Positions 25,201-34,630 of a stretch of DNA of 64,000 bases are shown here, in pieces. Both the position numbers and the translations under genes were made by a program. Each line of letters begins with the position of its first letter. Position 1 is the stretch's first letter. The stretch is from contig OZ026624.1 of NCBI GenBank assembly GCA_964020975.1, positions 29,666,331 to 29,730,330 on the forward strand. The letters are read 5' to 3'. Source of the DNA: Hermodice carunculata. Taxonomy: Eukaryota; Annelida; Polychaeta; Eunicida; Amphinomidae. The notes below the pieces were generated by a model, which searched no databases, was not told the DNA's origin, and was given only the letters and a program-made list of their open reading frames with translations.

Positions 25201-25304
25201 ATGAAACATGTATCATGTGGAGCTCGGTGCAACCCAGAAACAACGGTTTGCAAGAGGCAGCATTGTGGACATATTATGTAATGCTTCGAGTTTATGTTCA
25301 ATAA
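1187..25304 (+). CDS. Secreted PAN-EGF-PAN protein, four-exon model
   Basis: Predicted secreted, disulfide-rich extracellular protein of about 226 residues. Coding exons: 1187-1265 (signal peptide), 11591-11824 (PAN/Apple-like, six Cys), 24367-24477 (EGF/EB-like, five Cys), 25051-25304 (second PAN-like, four Cys, stop TAA). All three introns are GT...AG and phase 1, the class expected for shuffled extracellular modules, and the two internal exons are exact multiples of three (234 and 111 nt). PAN and EGF modules generally bind proteins or carbohydrates; the partner here is unknown. Intron 1 (10.3 kb) contains an antisense retrotransposon fossil; intron 2 (12.5 kb) is full of LINE pieces. Seen: splice sites, phases, cysteines. 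Inferred: that these exons belong to one transcript. Further exons could be hidden in the introns, and the last exon might continue past a possible donor at 25278 instead of ending at the stop. Confidence 0.6.
1266..4681. other. Gene 1 intron 1, 5' part
   Basis: Intronic AT-rich DNA after the exon 1 donor. Open frames at 2570-2908 (-), 2920-3150 (+) and 3198-3458 (-) have no motif I recognise and look like chance frames. No repeat structure is obvious. Confidence 0.5.
4682..5318. repeat. Duplicated repeat made of palindromic arms
   Basis: Two related copies, about 4682-4890 and 5126-5318, share an order of short blocks: AACAGTAGAA, CCCCGTTTTG, TACATTTCGGGTCG, ATTACAAAA, GGGCAATTATTA, GCAGAACT, TGTTGCCC. 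Each copy holds CCCGTTTTGTAAT-type arms facing ATTACAAAACGGG-type arms, so each half-unit could form an imperfect hairpin. The arrangement suggests a foldback or MITE-like element that was duplicated. Confidence 0.65.
4901..5112. repeat. Small GTAC-rich insertion between repeat copies
   Basis: The segment between the two palindromic copies is bounded by the direct 7-mer CTAAGTT (4901-4907 and 5106-5112). It begins with a G run, contains many GTACTG/CGTAC words and ends with a C-rich run. The direct repeats could be a target-site duplication of a short non-autonomous insertion; this is inference. Confidence 0.3.
5347..5619 (-). repeat. Split direct repeat B2 (element end)
   Basis: A 273-bp repeat, nearly identical to 6256-6528, beginning TTAAATGTGCCCTGCC in + orientation. 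It forms the 3' end of the retroelement, which lies on the - strand. Confidence 0.9.
5620..6047. other. Spacer between B2 and A2
   Basis: About 430 bp separate B2 from A2, opening with a run of C. A - strand open frame (5761-6030) has no recognisable domain. The sequence does not repeat elsewhere in the element that I can see, so it may be a private part of this family's 3' region or a later insertion. Confidence 0.5.
6048..6255 (-). repeat. Split direct repeat A2
   Basis: A 208-bp repeat matching 10808-11016 at roughly 95%. It directly abuts B1 at 6255/6256, the junction expected of a split direct repeat. Confidence 0.9.
6256..6528 (-). repeat. Split direct repeat B1
   Basis: A 273-bp copy of B2, lying between the recombinase region and A2. 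Confidence 0.9.
6768..7310 (-). pseudogene. Tyrosine-recombinase-like region of the fossil
   Basis: A - strand reading frame follows RNase H in the element and resembles the catalytic part of DIRS-type tyrosine recombinases, including a FFFRKANLLP segment of the kind seen around the first catalytic arginine. It would join circular cDNA to the target without an integrase. Fossil; assignment rests on position and general resemblance. Confidence 0.65.
7396..7947 (-). pseudogene. RNase H region of the fossil
   Basis: A - strand frame with MDACTAGGGGVWG, then HMNFKEVLVVVYATRRWG and VYIDSTAAQGIINKG, and later ITARHIAGSLNSASDWASRL: the order of motifs in the RNase H domain of DIRS/Ty3-related elements. 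It degrades RNA in RNA:DNA hybrids during reverse transcription. Confidence 0.8.
8097..9017 (-). pseudogene. Reverse transcriptase region of the fossil
   Basis: The - strand contains the fingers and palm of a DIRS-type reverse transcriptase: KVDINAAYCSIKI near 8640, CFGSRKAPHIFNRLTQAI near 8490, the catalytic YLDDF box near 8420 and CPTFLGIQIDSRTMEI near 8280. The segment at 8703-9017 (GLRSGFDI, GAIPKVEHDIRIIHDCS) is the N-terminal part. Fossil and broken. Confidence 0.85.
9178..10209 (-). pseudogene. Gag-like region of the fossil
   Basis: The - strand frames 9178-9507, 9511-9750 and 9787-10209 lie upstream of the reverse transcriptase, where DIRS-type elements encode their first ORF. The part nearest the reverse transcriptase contains FQYDRAYRYMQA, then a Gly/Gln-rich basic tail (RGQGQGGQGQNPG), as in nucleic-acid-binding Gag tails. 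Broken; homology is inferred mainly from position and composition. Confidence 0.55.
10808..11016 (-). repeat. Split direct repeat A1 (element start)
   Basis: A 209-bp copy of A2 at the 5' end of the - strand retroelement. It contains the words GAAAGGCGCCAACCTAGC and GGGTACACCCACGCAGC shared with A2. Confidence 0.9.
11591..11824 (+). CDS. Gene 1 exon 2: PAN/Apple-like module
   Basis: Exon of 78 codons between the acceptor TTTCCAG (ends 11590) and the donor GTGAGT (from 11825); it starts and ends in phase 1. The encoded module begins DIYYVNFLHKVGDC and carries six cysteines (GDC, PEC, AWC, LCHGF, RRC, TTC) with the C-x2-3-C helix and the central CHGF strand typical of PAN/Apple domains. It ends MYYQLT. 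The module is complete, with no internal stop. PAN domains mediate protein or carbohydrate contacts in secreted proteins. Another Cys-rich fold of similar size is possible, but the phases and the neighbouring exons favour PAN. Confidence 0.7.
11825..12489. other. Gene 1 intron 2, first part
   Basis: AT-rich intronic DNA after the exon 2 donor. The open frame continuing past the donor to 11940 is read-through of the exon and is not coding in the spliced model. No repeats are recognised. Confidence 0.45.
12490..13430 (-). mobile_element. LINE-derived repeat, copy 1
   Basis: The - strand carries the end of a LINE apurinic-type endonuclease (ITNIPKYV...LSPVPNCN near 13270) and the linker that precedes the reverse transcriptase (FINYLDPVDRN, then ANHTIPNKAITVHPSALPWY near 12960). 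No reverse transcriptase follows; instead about 400 bp of AT-rich sequence containing FKNGGVPTERT runs to about 12490. The same layout recurs at 19910-22560. Reading frames are broken. Family: CR1/L2/Jockey-like, from the linker motif. Confidence 0.6.
13431..15719. other. Intronic DNA without identifiable gene
   Basis: AT-rich. A - strand stretch at about 13440-13640 reads VEFVTGTICGQFYNDG, which I cannot place and which may belong to the upstream part of LINE copy 1. Open frames at 14036-14418 and 15275-15625 are hydrophobic and T-rich, with no recognised domain. Confidence 0.4.
15720..17350 (+). mobile_element. LINE (CR1/Jockey-like), internally deleted, + strand
   Basis: An endonuclease piece (EPEKFDIITLSDL near 15820, LLLGVYYRP near 15975) runs almost directly into the reverse transcriptase (LNQLVSI, then ARMVFLDLSKDFDRVWH near 16110), so the usual 250-residue linker is missing. 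Palm motifs follow: VPQGSILGPFLFFVFINDI near 16290 and FAVDTSIF near 16380, where the usual FADD has Val in place of the first catalytic Asp. The thumb (HTYLGVSLSHNLT near 16600) and a C-terminal tail with HIQLYLG and EDTKHSLSCPKFY (17230-17365) complete it. Stops at 16200 and 16474, and frame changes further on, show it is dead. Confidence 0.8.
17540..19570 (-). mobile_element. LINE (CR1/Jockey-like) ORF2 relic, - strand
   Basis: Read on the - strand: WRFEHGDFIGLHEN near 19520 and RPGDPPWLSGKVSKLMQRRD near 19400, then SWAKYRTARNITIQKFREAN near 19230 and LWWKIVKELL near 19160 form the linker between endonuclease and reverse transcriptase. Then RFQSAFQPGDSPGSQLLETYD near 18690, VPQGSILGP near 18430, LEYGDILWDNC near 17960, IQMYKILNGFAP near 17780 and WNSLDPVEQ near 17610. 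The endonuclease is missing and I could not find the FADD box in the expected place. Frames are repeatedly interrupted. It lies tail to tail with the LINE at 15720-17350 and belongs to a related but clearly different copy. Confidence 0.8.
19910..20300 (-). mobile_element. LINE-derived repeat, copy 2, 3' part
   Basis: It matches 12500-12870 over several blocks (ATTAAGGTGGT.ACAGTCATT, TCTTGG, TTCTGGTGGGATA, CACCACCATTCTT, AAGTCAAAGTA). It is the 3' portion of the same LINE-derived family as copy 1, continued at 22183-22560 after an insertion. Confidence 0.6.
20301..22182. mobile_element. Segment inserted into LINE copy 2, with transposase-like relic
   Basis: About 1.9 kb interrupts the second LINE-derived copy. 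In the + strand, 21400-21860 encodes pieces resembling the helix-turn-helix region of Tc1/mariner-type transposases: RTTGDEDRQVLAQYVEDRPF near 21540, then VSETTVWRCW near 21650 and LALALHIAWAKIP near 21700. An in-frame TGA follows QQSMG, and there is a TGA after YRSRR. A further short block at 20825-20855 resembles 19885-19915. No terminal inverted repeats are recognised, so both the class and the exact ends are uncertain. Confidence 0.4.
22183..22560 (-). mobile_element. LINE-derived repeat, copy 2, 5' part
   Basis: The - strand reads NFFMMHIN, then CLEQMMTNIPNYV and YIWQYDKADF, matching the endonuclease end and linker of copy 1 (NLFMMRIN, CFDQIITNIPKYV, KAYLAVPQSEF). The nucleotide match resumes at TTATTGATTTATTAA (22183), which pairs with 12960 in copy 1. 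The NKAITVHP linker motif of copy 1 is absent here. Confidence 0.65.
22897..23205 (+). pseudogene. THAP zinc-finger domain relic
   Basis: From ATG at 22902 the + strand encodes MPVYNCQLPGC, the C-x4-C start of a THAP domain. After an in-frame TGA near 22946 come a frame change and RRKEWVNMVCRPADWEPSKH, then RICSKHF (the C-x2-H pair) and HRVPTPFLYN, which matches the conserved AVPTxF box. THAP domains are DNA-binding fingers of P-element transposases and of host transcription regulators. No transposase catalytic region is recognised downstream, so this is a domain relic of either source. Confidence 0.7.
23206..24366. other. Gene 1 intron 2, last part
   Basis: AT-rich DNA with no recognised gene. 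TCATCAGGTGA near 23420 is the reverse complement of TCACCTGATGA near 22630, on the far side of the THAP relic. Otherwise nothing stands out before the exon 3 acceptor. Confidence 0.4.
24367..24477 (+). CDS. Gene 1 exon 3: EGF/EB-like cysteine module
   Basis: A 37-codon phase 1-1 exon with acceptor TTTTCAG (ends 24366) and donor GTATGG (from 24478). The product contains NTCIKYAEC, then LCRCLPGYMSDNC, i.e. the C-x-C-x2-GY-x4-C core of EGF-like repeats. Only five cysteines are visible instead of the six of a classic EGF domain, so it may be the EB-like variant often found beside PAN modules in invertebrate secreted proteins, or it may pair with a cysteine in a neighbouring exon. Confidence 0.65.
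25051..25304 (+). CDS. Gene 1 exon 4: second PAN-like module and stop
   Basis: Acceptor GCTTTTCAG (ends 25050) opens a phase-1 exon encoding DEAVLIKTDQRSDIMGEH, then IRCAIACLNIRPSCISIAYN and NETCIMWS, the C-x3-C-x6-C...C spacing of a short four-cysteine PAN domain. It ends ALWTYYVML and reaches TAA at 25302-25304. A GT at 25278 (TAT|GTAATG) could be a donor in phase 0, but the other junctions are phase 1, so I prefer a terminal exon. No clear AATAAA was found close behind the stop. Confidence 0.6.
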
Positions 25305-25436
25305 GGCGACTGTTGGATAATTATTTGTTGCATAGAACGAAATATCTCTTACCTGATGGGCCCCAGTGAAAAATTTTGCTTTATATTTCAGACATTGTTT
25401 CATGGCATTTCACTACAGAAAATGGAAAGTCGGAGT

Positions 25437-25605
25437 AAGATACATATTGCAGTACCAGGAAAACTGCGAACATGTATGTGATCAAACAGATTTTTAAACT
25501 CCCCAAATCCTCAAGATTTGCGTGTTTGTGCATTCACTATTCATGTGCCTAGCACCCATGAGACAAGTCAGCAGCCCATTATCTCTGGTGCGTGATCTTA
25601 CATTG
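25437..25605. repeat. Dispersed repeat, copy 1
   Basis: It matches 36828-36975 over about 150 bp with shared blocks AAACTGCGAACATGTATGT, TTTGTGC.TTCA and GAGACAAGTC.GCAGC. Both copies are followed by a (TA)n(TG)n tract. Function unknown; it may be a SINE-like or non-autonomous element. Confidence 0.65.
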
Positions 25606-25792
25606 ATTATCAGGAAGGGCAAAATGCTATGATATTTATTTTATTTGATGAATTTATGTTAGAAATGGCCTTGGCTGCCCAGGGTGATTGGCATGGCTTG
25701 ACACAGTAGGTAAGATGCCTTTATTTCATACTATGATTTTGGCATTTGGTTGAAGTGGTTTAGGTAGTACAGACACATTATGTATTGTAATG

Positions 25793-27479
<1,687 letters not shown>

Positions 27480-29300
27480 CGTTGCCCAAACGTCAGCAAA
27501 AGTTCTTCCTACACTCACATGAAAGATGAAGATCTATTGGCTGGATCCCTCAAATTGGTCAGCCTTGCCAAATAAATCACTGCTATGGACCAAATAGCAC
27601 TGCTTAAAGCAATGAGCCCTCTAAGAGCAGACTTGTGAAAGCTGTGTGAGAGGAAGATCTCTGAAGGCAGCTTTAGATATTCAGATATATTTAATCCAGA
27701 TAATCCTGGCTTATCAATTTAGAACTGAGAAAATGCCCCATTCAGTGCCTCAGGCACCATGCTCAGCCTATGGAGACAGCAAGCTCAGGCTGAAGAGATC
27801 AGCAATTATGCATTCCTGCTCAAAGTTCTTGTAATGCGTGAGAGAATGGATCAACTGCTGGCTGGGCAAAAACCTTTGTTGCAAACTAGGTCTTAAAGAA
27901 TAAAAGCTTTTGGAATAGTCAAGGTCAGGGTAAGGTTGTAAAGGTTTCAACTCCTGTGGGAACAGACATTGTGAGAAGTGGCAAGGTCCAGACCATGTGA
28001 TTAAAGACTGTTCTAAGAATAGGCAGGCAGTTGCAGGATCTGGTAAAGGTCAGACAGCCAATCAGCAGGAAAAATAGATCAGCCTGCAATGCAGAGCCAC
28101 ATGACAGGCCTGGACTCTGTTGGTATAGGCTCACTGATGAAGAAGTCTGTAGCGAGATGCACTGAAGCTAGGAGGGGCCAATATTTGTAGTCTTTTAGAC
28201 ACAGGGGCAGCAGAGTTAACCATCACTGAAAATCATTTCGGACGTGCCTGGAAAGTAAAGGAAAGGAAGTATTTGACACTTACATTCCCCTTTATAAAGG
28301 AAATGGTTTGAGCATATGGTATGTTTGATATGTTGAGCTTTATCTCACTTTTCTATAACATACCTCTCATTACTGTGGTCAAAGGGAGCTACATCTTTTA
28401 GTCGATAAGAGACAACCTTCCTGGAGAATATGGACCTGGTTTTGTGGGGTACATTGCCAATGCACCCGATCGCCCAGCATGGCACCTATTTTGGCTCTTT
28501 ATGTGGAAAGTGCTAGTGTGACAGAGCAGCAGAAATGTTTCTCTGGTGATATCATAATTGTAGGAATTGAGCCCATGCTAATTCCAGCTCATACTATAAA
28601 GAAATTAGATGTATTCATTGTCCCTGGAGCCTCTCAGTGTGTGAAAATGGCTGTTGTTGATGTCACTGCATTGCCTGATAGAATTGTAGTGGGATGTACT
28701 CTTGTGTAACTGCAGGATGGCAACTGCAAGTTGCAAATTTTAGTGATAAAGAGATTTGATCAACCCTAGAACACCAATTGCAAAGTGGTCAACAGAATGT
28801 AAATTGGTGTCTGGAGTCTGATAGCTCAACACCGAGACTTACTAAAATTTTTAACTACTGCCCAGAATAGAGGAGGCTCTTAAAGCTTTGAAGGATGTTC
28901 AGCTGTGTGTTTCTGTGGATTTGTTGCATGGCCACTGCCAAGTTCCTATGGGTGAATCTGACATTCTAAAGACTGCAATCTGTGTTGGCACTGGAGGACT
29001 GCATGAATATATCCACCATCCTATAGGGCTTTGTAAAGCCCCTGCCACATTCCTGAGATTGAAGGATAAGCCCTTTGAAGATAATAAATTCCAGTCAATG
29101 ATAATTTTTCTTCATGATATCTGTCATTACATGTCATTTCAGCAAACACTAGAAAGACCTGATATGGTATTGTCCCAGCTTGCCGAATGTAACCTTAAAT
29201 GAAAGCCAGAAAAATGTGACTCCTTTAACAACTGTTTGAGGTTCCTGGATAAAGATGTGTCTGAAGAAGGTATCAGCACAGGTATCCAAGTTGGGAGCCT
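27480..29300 (+). mobile_element. Ty3/gypsy-like LTR retrotransposon fossil, fragment
   Basis: Remnants occur in the order expected for Gag-Pol. There is a degenerate zinc-knuckle-like stretch near 27950-28080 (GPDHVIKDCSKN), an aspartic-protease-like site near 28180-28230 (LLDTGAAELTITENHF) and reverse-transcriptase sequence at about 28860-29300 (GHCQVPM, PIGLCKAPATFLRLKDK, MVLSQLAECNLK, FLDKDVSEEG). I see no LTRs, integrase or envelope. It is an old, truncated fossil with several interruptions. Confidence 0.8.
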
Positions 29301-30576
29301 TTCATTCCAAATGGGAATGTTCCAAACATTGTCTTATATTTGCCTTTTACATGAGGGCTGGTACCAATTGTACCAAATATGATTGAATGAAAATGTAGGT
29401 TCAAAAACCATGCACATGCTTCAGAATCCATCACAGACAGTGACACGCCAGTGATCTTCTATAGTATTGACCTATTCTGTAATGGAATCCTTGGGGGATT
29501 GTGAAGAATACAAAACTTTTCTTATTCCAGTGGTTTATATGCACATGAACTTCAGATAAACTTTACATTTTGCCCATCAGGGTGTGAACATATAGGCCAA
29601 CACACAACTAATAAGGCAATCCGTGCTTGCAGAAACAACAAAACTGTGGTGTACTACTGAATGTTTAAATAAAAACTTAAGTGACCTTCAGATACATGCA
29701 GTATAATGTTATAGCCCAAGTCCAATTCCAGGCATTAGATAATCATGTTTTAAATCACCACACGTCAATATCAAAACTTTTGTGTGAATCTGGTATGCAG
29801 GCTACAAACACATTCCTCTTGTAAAAACCAACAGTTCTTATGTAAATATGTTTTAAAACAAATTAATTTCAAATATTATAAAAAGTGTTGACCTTGACAT
29901 CAACACATGCCAAAGTATTGTACCGATTGCCAGCTATACATGTCTTATCATGTAGTCACAAAAACCTCTGGGGAACCTTTCATTTACTTTTATAACCTGG
30001 TCTGACACTGCCACATATGATATCATTGAATCTCAACTACAGTTGCTTCACACGGGTAGCAGACAATTCGACTACAGTCGCTTTCCATGGTGAAAGAGTT
30101 AATAAGGAGCTCACTCTAAAAACATAGCAAACACTCGGTTATCAGCATATTGTGTATCAGACAATCAGCTCTGCACTAAATAACCTTCTCATTTGCATGG
30201 AGATTGAAATATGTAACGGTTTCCCCAGAAAACTCTATCCCTCAAATTCTAGGGCTTTTAACCAAACGTTATGGCATAAAGATTGGTTTCTCCATTTTTT
30301 TAATGGCAAGGTAGAACTTTAATCTTGGAAGTTGCATCACTTTTTGCATTTACCTAAGTCTTTCAGAATTTCAAGCCCTGAGGAAAACCTTGATGTCCGA
30401 AAGTGGCGGGTAAATAACCTTATGTTAACATTCCTGTGAAATAAATCCAATGGCAGTTAATCACCTCCACAGGAGTGCAGAAACCATCTTATCTCCTACA
30501 TACAGGTTTCTGTGCAATAACAAATATTGCCTTTGAATAGGTAGGAAGGTGTACACCATCATCTGTGCCATGGAGA

Positions 30577-30578
<2 letters not shown>
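29301..30578. other. Intergenic DNA
   Basis: No gene seen. Near 30370-30410 the words CCCTGAGGAAAACCTTGATGT and GAAAGTGGCGGG resemble the conserved box found near the 3' ends of some retroelements, which is weak evidence only. Confidence 0.4.
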
Positions 30579-30643
<65 letters not shown>

Positions 30644-30713
30644 GTATGTATATATGTGTATATATATGTATGTATATATATATGTGTGTATATATGTATG
30701 TATATATATGTAC

Positions 30714-30744
<31 letters not shown>

Positions 30745-30752
30745 CATATACA
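30579..30752. repeat. (TA)n/(TATG)n microsatellite
   Basis: Long TA tract degenerating into TATG and TATGTG units. All open frames over it are artefacts of the repeat. Confidence 0.98.
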
Positions 30753-30839
30753 CACTTGGGCTGCTTTTTGAAATCCATGTAAAAGATATGGGTCTATACT
30801 ATTGCCTTCATGGAAAGAGGGGGTCAGTCATAGTTGTCA

Positions 30840-31010
30840 CCTGAAGAGTGGTTGTTTTCCCACCGGTTCAACCACTGGAAAAGCCAAAAGCCCCTTGAGA
30901 GGTGACATTTCTGAATTGTCATCTCGTAAGTTGATGCTTTTTGGCGGGCACGACCATTGCTAACACAACCCCTCAAGCCCCTCAAGAGGTAACAATTCTG
31001 ACTTTTCCCT
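30840..31010. repeat. Imperfect local duplication
   Basis: CCCCTTGAGAGGTGACATTTCTGAATTGTC (30891-30920) is echoed by a related sequence at about 30976-31005 (CCCCTCAAGAGGTAAC, ATTCTGA), about 85 bp away. A short local duplication or hairpin-rich element. Confidence 0.4.
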
Positions 31011-34000
31011 ATCATGCGGGCATGTTTGTTTTATCATACCAAAAATCATTTAAAATTGCAAAATGGAGCACAGTTTATATGCTTTCATACATAATTTTAC
31101 CTCGAATTTTCAACTTGGACATCTTTGCAAGATCTAAGCATTGCTTATGAATTGCCCAAGAGCAAGACAGCTCACGAATGAGACCATGACGTTGTGACAA
31201 TGTAGGTTCGATTATGCAACAATAATCACAGGACCATAACAACAAAAAGGTAATGTGAGCTCATTCAGAAAACTCGGGAAATAGTTCAGACAAACATTAC
31301 CAAAATTAATTAATTTCAATCAAAAGATTTAGAAATTAACAAAACATTAACATGTATCTTCCAATACCACTGCAAAGAAATAAATTTCACTCCTGACTGG
31401 AGACAGGCTGTCGCCCATAAAAGGCAGCAGGTGGGTCTCAACTGTTCATCTCAAACTTTGAAATTTTCTTCATTAACTATAGACTTGAGTTTTTTGCAAA
31501 ACGTATAGGCCTAATGACTTAAAGCAAGCCAAATCTTATCATGTGTTCCAAAGATAAAAAGAGATACGGTAGGTGTGCCACTTTTCGGTGTTCCTGAGTT
31601 GTCAGTCAGCTGAGCTAAAAGAAAAAGAAGAAAGTAGGCCTACATCATTACGAATACCTTTACTTCTTGTATAACTTTGATTCAGAGAGCACAATCCACA
31701 CCACAACATAACCAATAAAGAATTCATCAAATTGATTAGACAAACATCACCCATATTCCTCAATTTCAATGCAACAATGAGAACAAAGACAAAAGGTAAC
31801 ATTATAATGTTCTCTATGTAACATTTCAAAGAGTGTGTGAGCAGGCGACAATCACTATCCTCACCAGCTTTTCTATCAATCAGAATCCTGCAGTTGTACT
31901 TGAGGTATAATAATGTCTTCTATTATATATGTACTTTAAAAAAATTAACTGCAGTGCAGAAACAAATTACTGACCAACTGCTTTTTGCTGGATTAATTTA
32001 ACATTAATGCAGAAACATAAATCGTCAGCCAAGGGGTTTTGTGAGTTAAAAATGGATAGAAATGGTGTCAAATGGTAGAATTTAGGGCATGGGGCAACTG
32101 GTTGTTATAGAAAAGCTTATAAGATGGATTGAAACCTTTGGTATAACTTTCTAATATAAGTGATTAATTAATTAATTAACAGTAGTACATGAAGTGCATG
32201 TTACTTAAAGGAAAAGATAAGCTGTCAGGAGACTTTTGCCAAATGCAAATCAAATTGTAACCATATGGTTAATGTTAACTTATAAAATCATTTTAGAAGA
32301 TTTAACAAGAAAGTTTGTTTCTGCCATAAGGACCCATTGTTAGCCAATTAGAAGTCTTTTTAACCATGGTAAAACAACCACCTTAACTAACCCTTCTCCT
32401 CAGATTTCAATGCTCAAATCTGATTACAAGTAGAGAATATATTAGGCTGGTATGTACAAGTTTTTGCATCTCATGTATCTGGCTCATGATGTAATTAGGA
32501 GCACCATTTTCTAATGTAAATGCACAAGGGCATCCCATGTAGTAATTCCTCCTGCACTTTGCCTGCGCATTTCATATTAGGGGATGGGTGTGAACTGGAA
32601 CTAATTTCTCTTGTGGCATTCCCTGTAGTTGAAGATTTTCATTCTTGTGTAATTCATAGCCAATTTGAATTCCCTTGTCCTCTCGTTATTGTATTCATAT
32701 TAAAATTAATATGTTGTTATCAGTTTTAGTTATAAAGATATTGGCAAAAGTAATGTATGCTACAATGAATTAACTTACAGAACTCTAATTTCAGTCCCCA
32801 CTGCAGAACTTAAAATGTAAATTAGCACACATTTTCACATGAAATATATTCACTTGTCCAACACCACTTTAACGCTAATTAATGCTGGCAAGGTAATGGG
32901 TTAAATCTCCTGTAAACCTCAAATTGTTGCTTGTCTTGCTAAGAAATTTAATTACCATACACAATAGGACATTCGTTTACGTCGAACAGTCCTGCTGCAG
33001 CAACATATACACTTTCAAGCTCTTCCAAGTCCCTATGTTAGGAAAACTGGATTTTATAAAGGAACATGCACAGTCAAAATAGGGATTAATTCAACAAACA
33101 AGCAATGTTCAACAAGTCAAACAATACTTTGCCATTGATATTCACAACTTGGAGAATAAAACCCAGAAACAACAATAGTGGCTATGTCATAGAAAAATAA
33201 GCTCCTAACTTTCACAACAATCAATGCCTTTCCTCCAGGAGACTCTCTATTGTTATTGTTAATGTTTACATAGTTGAAAAAAGGCGCATGTACTTCAATA
33301 GCATGTAAGGAAGGTGCCATTAAATTTGGATGGGTCTCTATATGCCCTGAAATTAACCAAACAGGTTTTGCTTTTACACAGCAATTTTCTGCATGTGATG
33401 TCCAGTTCAGGCACAGTTTTCACTCTGTTCAGATGGTAGAAGTTGCTGTTGCGATAGCAAAGTATTGGGTACTTAACTTATTTTCTGAAGCTGGGAGGTT
33501 ACCAACTCACATTTTGCTGTTGTAAAAGTATTGCTTTCACCGGTTGTTTTACAATTTCTTTTGCCAGAAATAACAGTTATTTTTTCCATCATATTCATAC
33601 GGAGTTCAAGTAAAAGTAAAAACTAAAGTGAATGTGGAAAAACATGCAAGTTTCAGTTAAATTATGACAATTCTCATATATTGTAAGGCCATTTTTGCAT
33701 TAAATAAACAAATGAATTTTAAAATAATTACGCTTGATTCATACTTGCATAAGCTTCAATCGTCTATATTCTCATGCAGTTTAAAGTACTGAAAAAGGCC
33801 TTGCTTGATCATATGTACCTAAACATTTGCACACTATTAGCCCATGTATGTTTTATATTTCTTTGCTTTACCATATGCACATGCACATTTACACACTATC
33901 ATCTTGTATTTATGTTAAGGAAACAACTGAATTTTAAACTTATCTTAAGTCCATCACAAACCGACCGCTGGTTCCCTTGATCCGCCATCGATTTTAAATT

Positions 34001-34400
34001 CCAACCAGCAGTCATCATGATCTGCATGAATAATGGTACAGAAATGTATAAATAAAGAACTTTTGTGTGCTTAGGCATAAAGGGTTCTATGCAACATGCC
34101 ACTAGTATTTTTTTTAATCTAATAAATTTCTTTCGTTCTTTCTTTTTTTAAATTTTATTTTATTATTTAAATTTTTTTTTTTTTGGGGGGGGGGTCATTT
34201 GACTAACTAGACCAATGGCACATACTCTATCATTCATGTAAGGTAATATCTGCGCACCGCCTCTGGGGAAGGCACGTGATCCTGTGATAACAAATGAACG
34301 CTTTAAAACTAATATGTTATCTGGCGCGCTTTTCAGGCGCCATACATTCATAGCAAAGCTTTAGCGTCCTCCGTTTGAGACTGCAGTACTTTTCTAGAAT
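31011..34400. other. Intergenic DNA
   Basis: AT-rich, with no recognised gene or domain. Open frames at 32520-32729 and 33274-33525 have no motif. A poly-T/G run lies at about 34165-34192. Confidence 0.45.
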
Positions 34401-34630
34401 GATCGCTGGTTGTCCGTTGAAATTTGCTTTTATGAAGTTTGACAGTTGTTTCATTACATAGTTGGACAGGCAGATAGTCCATCGGGAAAAGGCTTTTGTT
34501 CATGGGACAGCACTCACCGAGGAGCAGTTCATGTAGTGGTGACCGTGAAGGGTTTGTAATGGTTATTGTCCATTACACACCTAACTTAGGAGGTAAAAGA
34601 TTCTACTCTGTTGCACGAATGGAAAGAACG
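34401..34630 (+). other. Possible exon ending at a strong donor
   Basis: A less AT-rich stretch ends in AGAACG|GTGAGTGC at 34630/34631, a near-consensus donor. The frame before it reads VMVIVHYTPNLGG and SVARMERT. I recognise no domain, and it might be a 5' untranslated exon or chance. Confidence 0.15.

Noticed and set aside
30461-30782. Tyr/Ile-rich open frames on both strands
   Set aside because: They are translations of a TA/TG microsatellite.
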